Below the pieces are notes generated by a model. It saw only the letters and a program-made list of their open reading frames with translations. It did no database searches and had not been told where the DNA came from. A program made the position numbers and the translations under genes. This document shows positions 36,391-45,796 of a DNA stretch of 64,000 nt, piece by piece. Within the stretch, counting starts at the first letter, position 1. Each line of letters starts with the position of its first letter. This DNA is from Mesorhizobium sp. WSM4313 (GTDB taxonomy: Bacteria > Pseudomonadota > Alphaproteobacteria > Rhizobiales > Rhizobiaceae): the NCBI RefSeq assembly GCF_002294725.1, contig NZ_NSFT01000004.1, positions 310,001-374,000 of the forward strand. The letters run 5' to 3'.

Positions 36391-36439
36391 GAGCAATCCC
36401 GGAAAGAGTGCTCAGCGCTTTCCGCCCTGGGATTGCTCA
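36391..36439 (+). repeat. AAAAGTG-type palindrome after fabF; possible terminator
   Basis: GAGCAATCCC and GGGATTGCTC form the stem ends, with AAAG...CTTT inside around an AGTGCTCAGCG loop. It has the layout of the other members of the repeat family and is followed by AGAAAAAG; it could also act as transcription terminator or RNA stabiliser 3' of fabF. Confidence 0.75.
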
Positions 36440-36545
36440 GAAAAAGACAACCAGCCGGCAGTCCCGCCACCTGCCGTCATTTTTGCCAAATTCTCCCCTA
36501 GTTTGTAGCTAGGGGATTCGTTGCAAGATCAGACGGTAGGGCGCC

Positions 36546-37811
36546 ATGAGCACAAATCCTGGGAGCACAAATCCGGGCGGCGACGGGGATTTCGCACGGC
36601 AGGGCACAAAGGTGCCGATCATGCCGAAGACTGCGGCCGAGGCGTTGCGCCCGGAAGCCGGCACGCCGCCGCCGTCGAAGCGCTCGCGCGCTTCGCGCAG
36701 CCAGTTCGTCGTGTTCCTGAACTTCTTCCTCTCCATGGTTATCCTTGCGGTCATCGCCTCGGGTGCGGCGCTCTATTTCGGCATGCAGGCTTTCGTCGAG
36801 CCCGGCCCGTCCGCCAATGGCGACACCTTCATGATCAAGCCGAACACCGGCGTGCAGGAGATCGCGGACCAGCTGGAACGCCGCAGCCTGATCAGCGATG
36901 CCCGCATCTTCCGGCTCGGCGTGCGCGCCACGGGCAATGAATCGGCGCTCAAGGCCGGCGAATATGCCATCAAGCCGCGCGCCTCGATGCGCGACATCAT
37001 GGAGCTCTTCAAGAGCGGCAAGTCGGTGATGTACTCGCTTACCATTCCTGAAGGGCTGACGGTCGAGCAGGCGCTGCAGCGCGTCGCCGATCAGGAGGCG
37101 CTCACCGGCGACATGCCGCGTACCTTGCCGCCGGAAGGTACCATCGCCACCGACACGCTGCGCTTCACCCGCGGCGCCACCAGGCAGCAAATGGTCGACA
37201 AGCTGGTCGCCGACCAGAAGAAGCTGGTCGAGGATGTCTGGTCGCATCGCGCGGCCGACCTGCCGATCGCCAACATCGACGACTTCGTCACGCTCGCCTC
37301 GATCGTCGAGAAGGAAACGGGCAGAAGCGACGAGCGCTCCCGCGTCGCCGCGGTGTTCCTCAACCGCCTGGCCAAGGGCATGCGGCTGCAATCCGACCCG
37401 ACCATCATCTACGGCCTGTTCGGCGGCAAGGGAAAGCCGGCGGACCGGCCGATCTACCAGTCCGACCTCGACAAGCAGACGCCCTACAACACCTACATGA
37501 TCAAGGGCCTGCCGCCGACGCCGATCGCCAATCCGGGCCGAGCGGCGCTTGAAGCGGTCGCCAATCCGTCCAAGACCGACGACCTCTATTTCGTCGCCGA
37601 CGGCAATGGCGGCCATGTCTTCGCGGCAACGCTGGAAGAGCACAACCAGAACGTCGCCCGTTACCGGGCGCTGCAGAAGAAGCAGGCTGATGCCGCCGCC
37701 AAGGCCTCGGGCCAGACGACGGCGCCGGCAGCCCCCGATGGCAACGCCGACAGCAGCGACGCCGGGGCCAATGGCGAGAATGGCGACGCCGGCGGCGACG
37801 ACGCGCAATAG
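36546..37811 (+). CDS. mltG: Endolytic murein transglycosylase MltG
   Basis: A 421-residue peptidoglycan lytic transglycosylase that trims nascent glycan strands. There is a Pro/basic cytoplasmic N-terminus (~1-55), one membrane helix (FVVFLNFFLSMVILAVIASGAALYFGM), a LysM-like linker (PNTGVQEIADQLERRSLI) and the YceG domain with catalytic Glu in SIVEKETGRSDERSRVAAVFLNRL. A Gly/Ala/Asp/Asn-rich disordered C-terminal tail of ~40 residues follows and is not part of the core domain. Follows fabF as commonly in Rhizobiales. Confidence 0.93.
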   Translation: MSTNPGSTNPGGDGDFARQGTKVPIMPKTAAEALRPEAGTPPPSKRSRASRSQFVVFLNFFLSMVILAVIASGAALYFGMQAFVEPGPSANGDTFMIKPNTGVQEIADQLERRSLISDARIFRLGVRATGNESALKAGEYAIKPRASMRDIMELFKSGKSVMYSLTIPEGLTVEQALQRVADQEALTGDMPRTLPPEGTIATDTLRFTRGATRQQMVDKLVADQKKLVEDVWSHRAADLPIANIDDFVTLASIVEKETGRSDERSRVAAVFLNRLAKGMRLQSDPTIIYGLFGGKGKPADRPIYQSDLDKQTPYNTYMIKGLPPTPIANPGRAALEAVANPSKTDDLYFVADGNGGHVFAATLEEHNQNVARYRALQKKQADAAAKASGQTTAPAAPDGNADSSDAGANGENGDAGGDDAQ

Positions 37812-37818
37812 GCGCAAT

Positions 37819-37863
37819 GCATGTCGCCCAAAAGTGCGCAGCGGTTTTGGGAAGACGACATGC
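37819..37863 (+). repeat. AAAAGTG-GCGGTTTT palindrome, tandem unit 1
   Basis: GCATGTCG-CCCAAAAGTGCGCAGCGGTTTTGGG-AAGACGACATGC: an imperfect palindrome of 45 bases, repeated at 37877 after 13 bases. Located just after the mltG stop. Confidence 0.88.
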
Positions 37864-37876
37864 ATCGAAACTCACT

Positions 37877-37921
37877 GCATGTCGCCCAAAAGTGCGCCAG
37901 CGGTTTTGGGAAACGACATGC
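37877..37921 (+). repeat. AAAAGTG-GCGGTTTT palindrome, tandem unit 2
   Basis: Nearly identical to 37819-37863 with an extra base in the loop (GTGCGCCAGCGG) and one fewer in AAACGACATGC. Together the pair form two successive hairpins in the 247-base gap before yicC. Confidence 0.88.
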
Positions 37922-38058
37922 ACCACGCAGAAGAACGCGTCCTTTGACGCGAGGCCATATTCATGTTTTGAGGGGACGCCGGCCGATCATCCGGCGATTT
38001 TTGGGCGCGCAGCGCTGGGCAACGCATGCCTTGGCTGCGACAGGGGGACGACAGGGCA

Positions 38059-38949
38059 ATGAGCCTGCAAAGCATGACCGGTTTTGCGCGGTGCGCCGCT
38101 GAAAGCGAGGGCACCTCGATAGCCTGGGAGGTGAAATCGGTGAACGGCAAGAGCGCCGAGGTGAGGCTGAGATTGCCGCAGGGTTTCGACCGGCTGGAGA
38201 CGGCCGTCCGGCAGACCGTTCAGAAGCGTTTCGCGCGCGGCAATTTCCAGGCGACGTTGACCGTCGGCCGCGCCGCCGCAAGGCAAATCCAGCCGGTGGT
38301 CAACGAGGCGTTCCTCAAGGACCTGGCAGGGCTGGCCAGGCGTTTGCAAGAGCAGTTCGGCACCGAGCCCGCCACCGCCGACGGCCTGCTCTCCCTGCGC
38401 GGTGTGCTCGACATTCCCGAAGCCGTGGAGACGGAGGAGGAGCGGGCCACTCTCGACGCCGCGATTCTGTCTGCGCTCGAGATGGCGCTCGCCGGGCTGG
38501 AGCAGGCGCGCCGCAGCGAGGGCGCGGCGCTGGGCGCGCTTCTTGCCGGCCATGTCGATATCATCGAGGCGCTGACGCTGAAGGCCGAGGCCGATCCCTC
38601 GCGCGAGCCCGCGGCAATCCGCGAGCGTATCGCCGAGCAGGTGCGCCTCTTGACGGATGCTTCGGCCAATCTCGACGCCATCCGGCTGCACCAAGAAGCG
38701 GCCTTCCTCGCCAGCAAGGCCGACATCCGCGAGGAGATCGACAGGTTGAAGACGCATGTCGCTTCGGCGCGCGCCCTGCTTAAAAGCGGCGCCGCCGTTG
38801 GCCGCAAGCTCGATTTTCTGGCACAGGAATTCAATCGCGAATCGAATACCTTATGCTCCAAGTCGAACGCTGCCGCGGTCACCGCGATCGGGCTGGAGCT
38901 CAAGGCGGTGGTCGACCAGTTTCGCGAGCAGGTCCAGAATCTGGAGTGA
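38059..38949 (+). CDS. yicC: YicC/YloC family endoribonuclease
   Basis: A 296-residue YicC-type protein; family members are RNases that oligomerise around [18 protein letters not shown] is the family start (38059), an ancestral [15 protein letters not shown] follows, and the C-terminal DUF1732 region ends in [23 protein letters not shown] with its conserved Glu/Asn. It precedes gmk by four bases, the usual gene pair. Upstream frame extends 33 bases but lacks family similarity. Confidence 0.92.
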   Translation: MSLQSMTGFARCAAESEGTSIAWEVKSVNGKSAEVRLRLPQGFDRLETAVRQTVQKRFARGNFQATLTVGRAAARQIQPVVNEAFLKDLAGLARRLQEQFGTEPATADGLLSLRGVLDIPEAVETEEERATLDAAILSALEMALAGLEQARRSEGAALGALLAGHVDIIEALTLKAEADPSREPAAIRERIAEQVRLLTDASANLDAIRLHQEAAFLASKADIREEIDRLKTHVASARALLKSGAAVGRKLDFLAQEFNRESNTLCSKSNAAAVTAIGLELKAVVDQFREQVQNLE

Positions 38950-38953
38950 CGGG

Positions 38954-39628
38954 ATGGTTGCCAAGGAGCCGACGGCCGCCAGGGATCTGGGGTCCCGCAT
39001 CCGCCGCCGCGGATTGATGCTGGTGCTGTCGTCGCCGTCGGGCGCCGGCAAGTCGACCATCGCGCGCAATCTTCTCGAAAGCGATGGAAGTCTCGAGCTT
39101 TCGGTCTCCGTCACGACAAGGCCGCGCCGCGGTTCGGAGATCGAGGGCGTCCACTATCACTTCCGCACCATGCGCGAATTCGAGCGGCTGCGCGATTCCG
39201 ATGCGCTGCTGGAATGGGCCGAAGTGCACGGCAATTGCTATGCCACGCCGCGCGAGCCGGCCGAAATCGCGCTGGCCGAAGGCCGCGACATGCTGTTCGA
39301 TATCGACTGGCAGGGCGCCCAGCAGCTCAAGGAGAAGATGCGCGCCGACATCGTCTCGATCTTCATCCTGCCGCCGTCGATGAAGGAATTGAAGGCGCGC
39401 CTGAAGCGCCGCGCCGAGGACCAGGAATCGGTCATCGAGACCAGGCTGAAGAACGCCCGCCTTGAGATCGAGCATTGGAAGGAATACGATTTCGTCATCG
39501 TCAACGACGATCTCGACCGCGCCTTCGCCGAGGTCCGCGCCATCGTCACGGCGGAGCGGCTTCGCCGAGACAGGCGGCCTGGGCTGTTCGACTTCATTTC
39601 GGGATTGCTGGACGAGAAGACGGGGTGA
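38954..39628 (+). CDS. gmk: Guanylate kinase
   Basis: Phosphorylates GMP/dGMP. 224 residues with P-loop [20 protein letters not shown]-binding [19 protein letters not shown] and the [14 protein letters not shown] segment. ATG at 38954 follows the yicC stop by four bases, so translation is probably coupled. The first ~17 residues are an extension before the core. Confidence 0.94.
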   Translation: MVAKEPTAARDLGSRIRRRGLMLVLSSPSGAGKSTIARNLLESDGSLELSVSVTTRPRRGSEIEGVHYHFRTMREFERLRDSDALLEWAEVHGNCYATPREPAEIALAEGRDMLFDIDWQGAQQLKEKMRADIVSIFILPPSMKELKARLKRRAEDQESVIETRLKNARLEIEHWKEYDFVIVNDDLDRAFAEVRAIVTAERLRRDRRPGLFDFISGLLDEKTG

Positions 39629-39630
39629 TC

Positions 39631-39685
39631 TTTCCTTCTCGCCGCTTACGGGGGGAAGGTGGCCGAAGGGTCGGATGAGGGGCAG
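39631..39685. repeat. Degraded RIME-like half element
   Basis: TTCTCGCCGCTTACGGGGGGAAGGTGGCCGAAGGGTCGGATGAGGGGC matches one arm of the element at 5298-5480 in its ...GAAGGTGG...CGGATGAGGGG wording, without the matching second arm. Confidence 0.6.
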
Positions 39686-39813
39686 CGCCGGCCTGCGGCG
39701 GTACAAAAAGCAAAAGTGAACCAGACCTCTATTTGCGACCCGTTGCCGCCCGTTTCTCGGCAAAAAGCACCTCAGCTTGATCGTGCGCGGCCGTTTTCGG
39801 GCAATTCGCCGCG

Positions 39814-40107
39814 TCACGAACTGATCCCGTCGATCAGAATGAGGTTGCGGCTAAGCGCAGCGTCGCGAACCTCAAGTGCGGCCGCGTAATCGCCGGAGTG
39901 ATACCAGCGCCGCGCGGTCTCGATGTCGGGAAACTCGACGACGATGAGCGGCCCGGGTTTCCAACTCCCCTCCAGTGTCTCCACCTCGCCGCCACGAACG
40001 AGATAGCGTCCGCCATGCGCGGCGATGGAGGCCGCGGCGCGAGTTCGGTAGGTTTCGAACGCCTCCCTGTCGCGGATAGTGACATCGGAAATGACATAGG
40101 CAGGCAT
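39814..40107 (-). CDS. DUF1330 domain-containing protein
   Basis: A 97-residue DUF1330 protein: MPAYVISDVTIRDREAFETYR, then GGRYLVRGGEVETLEG, and FPDIETARRWYHSGDYAAALEVR, the family end motif. These small proteins have an ABM-like dimeric alpha/beta fold; no reaction is established. Monocistronic, on the minus strand between gmk and rsmA. Confidence 0.87.
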   Translation of the reverse strand: MPAYVISDVTIRDREAFETYRTRAAASIAAHGGRYLVRGGEVETLEGSWKPGPLIVVEFPDIETARRWYHSGDYAAALEVRDAALSRNLILIDGISS

Positions 40108-40175
40108 TGCAGGCTCCGGCTGGTTTCGCCTGACTATCTATGGCGCCGGGTTCTGGATTCCAGTGACGCTGGCGG

Positions 40176-41021
40176 TCAAACCGCGTTCGTCAACCTTACG
40201 AATTCCTCGACGCTGAGCGTCTCCGCCCGCCGCGTCGGGTCAATGCCGGCCCGCGTCAGCAACGCCTCGCCGCCAAGGCTCTTCACGCTTTGCCTGAGCA
40301 TCTTGCGGCGCTGGCCGAAGGCGGCCTCGGTGACGCGGCCCAGCTTTCTGGCGTCCACGGGCAGGGGAGATAAGCGCGGCACCAGATGCACCACCGATGA
40401 GGTGACCTTCGGCGGCGGCGTGAATGCCTGCGGCGGCACGTCGAAGGCGATCTTCGCCTCGGTGCGCCAGCCGGCCAGGACGCCGAGCCGGCCATAGCCG
40501 TCGCTGTCCGGGACCGCCGTGATGCGCTCCGCCACCTCGCGCTGGAACATCAGCGTCATCGATTGGTAGAAGGGCGGCCAATCGGCCACCGTCAGCCAGC
40601 GGATCAGAAGCTCGGTGCCGATATTGTAGGGCAGGTTGGCAACGATCTTCACCGGCCCGCCGTTCGCCGCGCCGGCAAACGCGGCAAAATCCGTCTTCAA
40701 CGCATCGCCGGGAATGACCTCCAGGCGACCGGGATAGTGGCTGGAGACCTCGGCCAGCGCTTCGAGGCAGCGCTCGTCGCGCTCGATGGCGATCACGCGC
40801 CGCGCGCCGTTGAAGAGAAGCGCCCGCGTCAGTCCGCCCGGGCCCGGGCCGACCTCGATCACCGTCGCCTCGCCGAGATCGCCGGCGGCGCGCGCGATCT
40901 TGCTTGTCAGGTTGAGGTCGAGCAGAAAATTCTGCCCGAGCGCCTTCTTGGCCTGCAGGCCATGCCGCTCGATCACCTCGCGCAACGGCGGCAACCCGTC
41001 GATTGTGGTGCGCCCGCTCAA
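40176..41021 (-). CDS. rsmA: 16S rRNA (adenine1518-N6/adenine1519-N6)-dimethyltransferase
   Basis: Dimethylates two adjacent adenines in helix 45 of 16S rRNA. 281 residues, with [22 protein letters not shown] motif [17 protein letters not shown] and the [14 protein letters not shown] motif IV that holds the catalytic NLPY. The start [15 protein letters not shown] is at 41021, seven bases after the pdxA stop. It is the last gene of the lptF-to-rsmA envelope/biogenesis run. Confidence 0.94.
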   Translation of the reverse strand: MSGRTTIDGLPPLREVIERHGLQAKKALGQNFLLDLNLTSKIARAAGDLGEATVIEVGPGPGGLTRALLFNGARRVIAIERDERCLEALAEVSSHYPGRLEVIPGDALKTDFAAFAGAANGGPVKIVANLPYNIGTELLIRWLTVADWPPFYQSMTLMFQREVAERITAVPDSDGYGRLGVLAGWRTEAKIAFDVPPQAFTPPPKVTSSVVHLVPRLSPLPVDARKLGRVTEAAFGQRRKMLRQSVKSLGGEALLTRAGIDPTRRAETLSVEEFVRLTNAV

Positions 41022-41028
41022 TGGATCC

Positions 41029-42063
41029 TCACGCGGCGGTGGCCTGCCGTCCGCTGTCGGCCAGCCGGCGCGCCAGCCTTAGCGCGGCGATCAGGCTGTC
41101 GGCGCGCGCAAGACCCTTGCCGGCAATGTCGAAAGCGGTGCCGTGATCGGGCGAGGTTCGGACAAAGGGCAGGCCCAGCGTCACGTTCACCGCCTCGTCG
41201 AAGGCTAAAGTCTTGGCCGGGATCAGCGCCTGGTCGTGATACATGCAGAGCGCCGCGTCATAGGAAGCGCGCGCGCGCGGATGAAACATCGTGTCGGCCG
41301 GCAGTGGTCCGATCGCGTCGATCCCTTCCGCTTTGAGCATCTCGACGGCCGGGGTCACGATCGCAGCATCCTCCAGGCCCATGGCGCCGCCTTCGCCGGC
41401 ATGCGGGTTGAGTCCGGCGATCGCAAGCTTCGGCCGCGCAATGCCGAAGCGGCTCTCGAGATCGGCGGCGGTGATGCGCGCGGTCGCGACGATCAGCTCC
41501 GTCGTGAGTACCTTCGGCACTTCGGCCAAAGCGATGTGGATGGTCACCGGAACGGTGCGCAGATCCGGTCCCGCCAGCAACATCACCGGCGTCACATCCC
41601 TGCCGGTGTGGCGCGAGGCCAGATGCGCCAGATATTCGGTGTGGCCGGGAAAGCCAAATCCGGCATCATAAAGCGGCTTTTTGGAGATCGGGCAGGTGAC
41701 TATCGCCGCGGCGTGGCCGGCGAGACAGTCGGCGACGGCGCGGTCGATGGCTTCGATGGTGCCGGCGGCGTTGGCCGGGTTCGGCTCTCCCGGGCTGTCG
41801 AAATGACGCGCATCGAGCGGAACGACAGGCAGAGCCCGGGCAAAGTGGTGCGCCGCCTGTCCGGGCAAGGTCTCGGCGATCGTCACATTCGCGCCGACCA
41901 GGCGGGCGCGGGCTTCGATCAAAGCGGGGTCGGCAAGCAGATAGAAGGGCGGCACACCGGCGCTGTCGCCAGCTTGCCAGGCGGCGACGGCGATCTCGGG
42001 CCCGATGCCCGAGGGATCGCCGACACTGAGCGCCAGCGGCGCGTGGGTCTTCTGCGTGCTCAT
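41029..42063 (-). CDS. pdxA: 4-hydroxythreonine-4-phosphate dehydrogenase
   Basis: Step of pyridoxal-phosphate synthesis by the DXP-dependent pathway. 344 residues: [13 protein letters not shown] at the N-terminus, [13 protein letters not shown], the metal-binding His of GHTEYLAHL and [17 protein letters not shown], and [12 protein letters not shown] near the end. Start [13 protein letters not shown] at 42063; an upstream ATG at 42084 is also possible. It lies downstream of surA-like gene across a palindromic repeat. Confidence 0.93.
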   Translation of the reverse strand: MSTQKTHAPLALSVGDPSGIGPEIAVAAWQAGDSAGVPPFYLLADPALIEARARLVGANVTIAETLPGQAAHHFARALPVVPLDARHFDSPGEPNPANAAGTIEAIDRAVADCLAGHAAAIVTCPISKKPLYDAGFGFPGHTEYLAHLASRHTGRDVTPVMLLAGPDLRTVPVTIHIALAEVPKVLTTELIVATARITAADLESRFGIARPKLAIAGLNPHAGEGGAMGLEDAAIVTPAVEMLKAEGIDAIGPLPADTMFHPRARASYDAALCMYHDQALIPAKTLAFDEAVNVTLGLPFVRTSPDHGTAFDIAGKGLARADSLIAALRLARRLADSGRQATAA

Positions 42064-42100
42064 GCGGTCGGCTGGCTGCGGCATCGCACGCTTGTCGCTC

Positions 42101-42213
42101 AGAGCATGATGCCGAAAAGTGTGCAGCGGTTTTCGGACGACATCATGCTCTATCTCTTTGATTTAGAGCCGGATTCAGATTTCAGGTCGACTCGACCTGA
42201 AATCATCCGGCTC
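42101..42213. repeat. Double palindrome of the AAAAGTG family, contacting the surA stop
   Basis: Hairpin 1 (42101-42151): AGAGCATGAT...AAAAGTGTGCAGCGGTTTT...ATCATGCTCT. Hairpin 2 (42166-42213): GAGCCGGATT...TTTCAGGTCGACTCGACCTGAAAT...ATCCGGCTC. The far edge reaches the CTA at 42213-42215, the surA-like stop codon on the minus strand. Confidence 0.88.
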
Positions 42214-43133
42214 TAGCGTTCGACGATCTTGGCCTTCTGGCGCAGCTCGGCGACATATTTCTTGCTGAGCTCGTCGGCGTCCTTGTCGTTGCTGCCTTCA
42301 GCCTGGAACACCATCTGCGCGGCCTTGTCGTCGGAAACCTCGCGCGAGGAGCAGATGCCGATGAACTCGACGCCGCGCTCGGTCTCGCGCGTCGGCGTCG
42401 CGGCGCCGACCTTGGTCGCCTTGATCTGCTCGGCCCAGTCGGACGGCAATTGCGGCGCCAGCACGCGGCCGAGGTCGCGCACGGTGACGTCGATCAGGCC
42501 CTTGGCGAATTCCCGCGTAGTGTTGCAGCCGCTGAAGCGGGCGCGCATGGCGTCGGCCTCGCGCTTGCGCTTGGCGAGCGTGCCGGCGCGCTCCGATGCC
42601 GGAACCACGAAGATCACCTGCTGCAGCATGTATTCCGTCGCGGTCGGCTTGGCGCCGCCCTTGTCCAGCATGCGCCGCACGGCGTCCTGCTCGGTCACCG
42701 AGCCGCCTTCGCCGGAGCGGTAGCGCGAGCTGAGCGCCTGGTTCCAGGCCATCTGGGCACGGATGAATTCCTTGAAATGTTCCTTGGTGACGCCCGACTG
42801 CGCCATGATCGCGTCGAGTTTCGCCAGTGGCATCTTGTTGCCCGAGGCAAAGCGCTGGTAGGCGGCGTCGACCTGCTGGTCGGTGATGTGGATGCCGAGC
42901 CGCTTGGCCTCGGCCAGGCGCAGCGTCTGGTCGATCATCTCCTGCGCGGCATCGCCCTTCTTGTGCTGCAGCTTGAAGAAGGCGGCGCGGTGCGCGATGT
43001 CGCCGGTGGTGATCGGCATGTTGTTGACGACATACTTGATCTCAGCGGCGAAAGCAGGCCGTACGACAGCCGTGACCGAAATGGAGGCCGCCACCAGAAG
43101 CGCGAATCCCGCTGAAAACAGGTATTTCCTCAT
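42213..43133 (-). CDS. SurA-like periplasmic peptidylprolyl isomerase/chaperone
   Basis: A 306-residue exported protein: signal peptide 1-29 (KYLFSAGFALLVAASISVTA...AFA), then the SurA N-terminal chaperone domain (YVVNNMPITTGDIAHRAAFFKL; GIHITDQQVDAAYQRFAS) and a PPIase-like region toward the C-terminus. The end (SNDKDADELSKKYVAELRQKAKIVER) matches the SurA C-helix. It assists outer membrane protein folding and is next to lptD, a known client. Only one parvulin-like region is evident, as in rhizobial SurA proteins. Confidence 0.85.
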   Translation of the reverse strand: MRKYLFSAGFALLVAASISVTAVVRPAFAAEIKYVVNNMPITTGDIAHRAAFFKLQHKKGDAAQEMIDQTLRLAEAKRLGIHITDQQVDAAYQRFASGNKMPLAKLDAIMAQSGVTKEHFKEFIRAQMAWNQALSSRYRSGEGGSVTEQDAVRRMLDKGGAKPTATEYMLQQVIFVVPASERAGTLAKRKREADAMRARFSGCNTTREFAKGLIDVTVRDLGRVLAPQLPSDWAEQIKATKVGAATPTRETERGVEFIGICSSREVSDDKAAQMVFQAEGSNDKDADELSKKYVAELRQKAKIVER

Positions 43134-43369
43134 CTTACCTTCCTAATTTTTCCCCATCTCGAGTTTCCCGCCATCGCGGCGCCGCGCGTCCTCCGAACGC
43201 CTGCCGGATGCAGTCGACCCCATGCCCATCTTATGCGGCGAAACGATGTCGCCGGCGCATGGCCCTGGGAAACGCGCCCATTTTCGAAGGAACACGCTCC
43301 AAATCAAGACCAAAGCCCATCAGCGCCCCAGCCGGCGCACGGCTCGGAGACCGCGCGCCCGCCGCTTGA

Positions 43370-45796
43370 TCACTGGATGGTATCGACCGCGCTTGTTGAT
43401 GAACCGAAATCGCCGAGCGTGCGGAACGACAGGTTGAAACCGATGTTCTGCGACACTTCCTTGGTGACGGTGTCGCGCGTCTGCGAATACGTCATGATGT
43501 AAGTGAAGCAGCTATCGTTGTAGGCGAAGCCGACGCCGTCCTTGACCAGCACATTTGTCTCGATGTCGTAGGTGCCGGTGCCGAACAGCCGCCAGTTCTG
43601 CGCCAGATGGGTCGAAGCGCCGAGCGTGAGCTCGTGGCGGTCGGTGGTGAAGCCATAGAGCGGCTGCGCCTCGATGAAGGCATATTTGGCGCTGAGCGAT
43701 ATCGGCAGGCTGGAATAGGCGGCCTTCACTTCGGCGCGCCTGACCTCGAATGTCTGCTCGTCGAAACGCCCGCTCAGCGAGCCGGAGAAACCGCTCGGGC
43801 TGTTGAAGCCGACAAGGCCGACATAATCCGAGGTCTGCTTGTCCAGGCCGGACTCGGCCCCGACATTGACGAGGTCGGGCGCGGCAAAGGAGTTTTCGCC
43901 CGCGAGCTGGTATGACTGGCCGAAAATTGCGTTCGTGGCCCAGCCATTGTCATAGGCGCCTGAATACCGGAAGCCGACATTGGCGCGCGTGCCGCCTTCT
44001 ATGCGGTCATAGCCCGAGAATTTGTCACGTTCGAACAGCGTGGTGGCGTCGAAGACGAAGCTCTGCGCGTCTTCGTTCGGGACGGCCAGCCCGCCGACAT
44101 ATTGCTCGTTCGGGCGCACGAAGACCTGCGCCGTCGGCTCCAGGACATGGCTGGAGTTCGCCATCGAGAACAGGAGCGGCCAACGCGCCTCGAGGCCGAG
44201 AGTGGCCATGTAGCGGGCAAGCGAGGAACGCATGTCATCGCCGGGTGTGCCCACCACGGGATTGTTAGCCATCGACGTAATTGCGTCAAGCGAAGCCGAA
44301 TTCGCATTGACATAGCCGGCGTCGCCACGGAACGCCAGCAATGGCGTCACCTGCAGGCCGTCGTCGGTAGTGAAGGTACGCTTCCATTCGGCTTCCGCCG
44401 ACAGCCGGCTTGATTGGCCCTCTATACCCGGAACGCGTAGAACCGAGCCTCCGTCAAGTGTTTCGTCCAGCCGGTTGCGGCTGATCACGCGTGTATTGAC
44501 GTTGAATGACAACTGGCCGCCGGCCACCGACGTGTCGGGGATATAGGCGTAGTCGAGCGACGGGAGCACCCAGGGCTGCTTGGCGGCGCGCGCCGTCGGA
44601 TCGCTGGAGAGCGTGTCTTCCTGCACCTCGAAGCGCATGGCGCGGACATCGAAATAATTGCGGTCGCTCAAGCCTGTCAGATAGATCGACGACTGGTGGA
44701 CGAGGTCGTTGTAGCCTTCAATGTTATAGGTGCGCGAGAATTCCTTGTCGGTCTGCAGCAGCACGTCCCAGCCGAAATCCCAGCGCTCATTGATGGCGAA
44801 CTGGCCCTTGGTGCCCATCATGCCGCGGAACTTGTTCGGGTCGCCTTCCGGGCCGGAATTGACGTTATGGCCATGGTTGATGTCGAGCGTGCGCGTATCG
44901 ATGAACGCGTTCGGATCCTGCTGGTTGATGCCGGCAATCTTCAGCGTGTACTGGCCGTTGTTGAAGCGCTGGCGCCACTCGGCCTCGCCGAGGAAACCCT
45001 GCTTGGTATAGCCGCTGCCGGTGACGGTCAGGTCATAGGTCGGAGACAGGGCGAAATAATAAGGGACTTTGATGCCGACGCCGAGATGGTTGTTGTAGAC
45101 GATGCCGGGGATCAGGAAGCCGCTCTTGCGCTTCACCGTCGGGTCGGCGATCTCGAAGGCCGGCAGATAGGCGAGCGGGAAGCCGAAGAACTCGAAATTC
45201 GAGTTTTCGAAGCGGACCGTCTTCTTCTCGCCGTTCCAGATGATCTTTCGCGCCTTGATGCGCCAGGTCGGCGCTTTGTCCGGCTTGTCTTCGCAAGGCT
45301 CGCAGGCGGTGTAGACGCCGTTGTGGAAGGTGGTGAGCACGCCGCCCATGCGCTCCGCGCTCTCGGCGGCGAAATAGGCTTTGTCTATCGTCTCGACGCG
45401 CAGCGCGTTGACAAAGCCGTCGGCAAAGTCGTCGGTGATGTCGATATGGTCGGAATTGACCTTGGTGCCGTCGCTGTTGATCAACTCGACGGCGCCGCTG
45501 GCGACGAGGCGCTTGGTGTCGCGGTTATACACCACGCGCTGGGCGACCAGCTTGTTGCCGCCATAGTCGATCTGCACGCCGCCGACGGCCGTCACCGTGT
45601 GCTTGTCGTTGTCGTAGACAAGCGTGTCGGCGGCCAGCAGCATCTGCGTGCCGGAAGGGACGGACTTGGCAGTGATCTGCTGCGCCAGCGCGGATGCCGT
45701 CGGCACCGCGCAAGCGAACAGACACGCCAAGGCAGTCGCCCCATAGAGGCGTGCCAAACCGGCCTGCCTATGGCTGCGCAAAACCGCCTCCCTCAC
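43370..45796 (-). CDS. lptD: LPS-assembly outer membrane protein LptD
   Basis: An 808-residue outer membrane LPS translocon protein. A GTG at 45796 gives a signal peptide (ARLYGATALACLFACAVPTASALA) and sits in a TAGTG overlap with the lptG stop; a 66-base longer ATG start exists. The N-terminal jellyroll (LVYDNDKHTVTAVGGVQIDY; LVASGAVELINSDG) precedes a long beta-barrel domain, ending near the expected aromatic/hydrophobic strands. Downstream of lptF-lptG and upstream of surA in one run. Confidence 0.94.
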   Translation of the reverse strand: MREAVLRSHRQAGLARLYGATALACLFACAVPTASALAQQITAKSVPSGTQMLLAADTLVYDNDKHTVTAVGGVQIDYGGNKLVAQRVVYNRDTKRLVASGAVELINSDGTKVNSDHIDITDDFADGFVNALRVETIDKAYFAAESAERMGGVLTTFHNGVYTACEPCEDKPDKAPTWRIKARKIIWNGEKKTVRFENSNFEFFGFPLAYLPAFEIADPTVKRKSGFLIPGIVYNNHLGVGIKVPYYFALSPTYDLTVTGSGYTKQGFLGEAEWRQRFNNGQYTLKIAGINQQDPNAFIDTRTLDINHGHNVNSGPEGDPNKFRGMMGTKGQFAINERWDFGWDVLLQTDKEFSRTYNIEGYNDLVHQSSIYLTGLSDRNYFDVRAMRFEVQEDTLSSDPTARAAKQPWVLPSLDYAYIPDTSVAGGQLSFNVNTRVISRNRLDETLDGGSVLRVPGIEGQSSRLSAEAEWKRTFTTDDGLQVTPLLAFRGDAGYVNANSASLDAITSMANNPVVGTPGDDMRSSLARYMATLGLEARWPLLFSMANSSHVLEPTAQVFVRPNEQYVGGLAVPNEDAQSFVFDATTLFERDKFSGYDRIEGGTRANVGFRYSGAYDNGWATNAIFGQSYQLAGENSFAAPDLVNVGAESGLDKQTSDYVGLVGFNSPSGFSGSLSGRFDEQTFEVRRAEVKAAYSSLPISLSAKYAFIEAQPLYGFTTDRHELTLGASTHLAQNWRLFGTGTYDIETNVLVKDGVGFAYNDSCFTYIMTYSQTRDTVTKEVSQNIGFNLSFRTLGDFGSSTSAVDTIQ

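Noticed and set aside
37819-37921. Possible short CRISPR array
   Set aside because: Only two units, each itself a palindrome, no unique spacers of constant length and no cas genes nearby.
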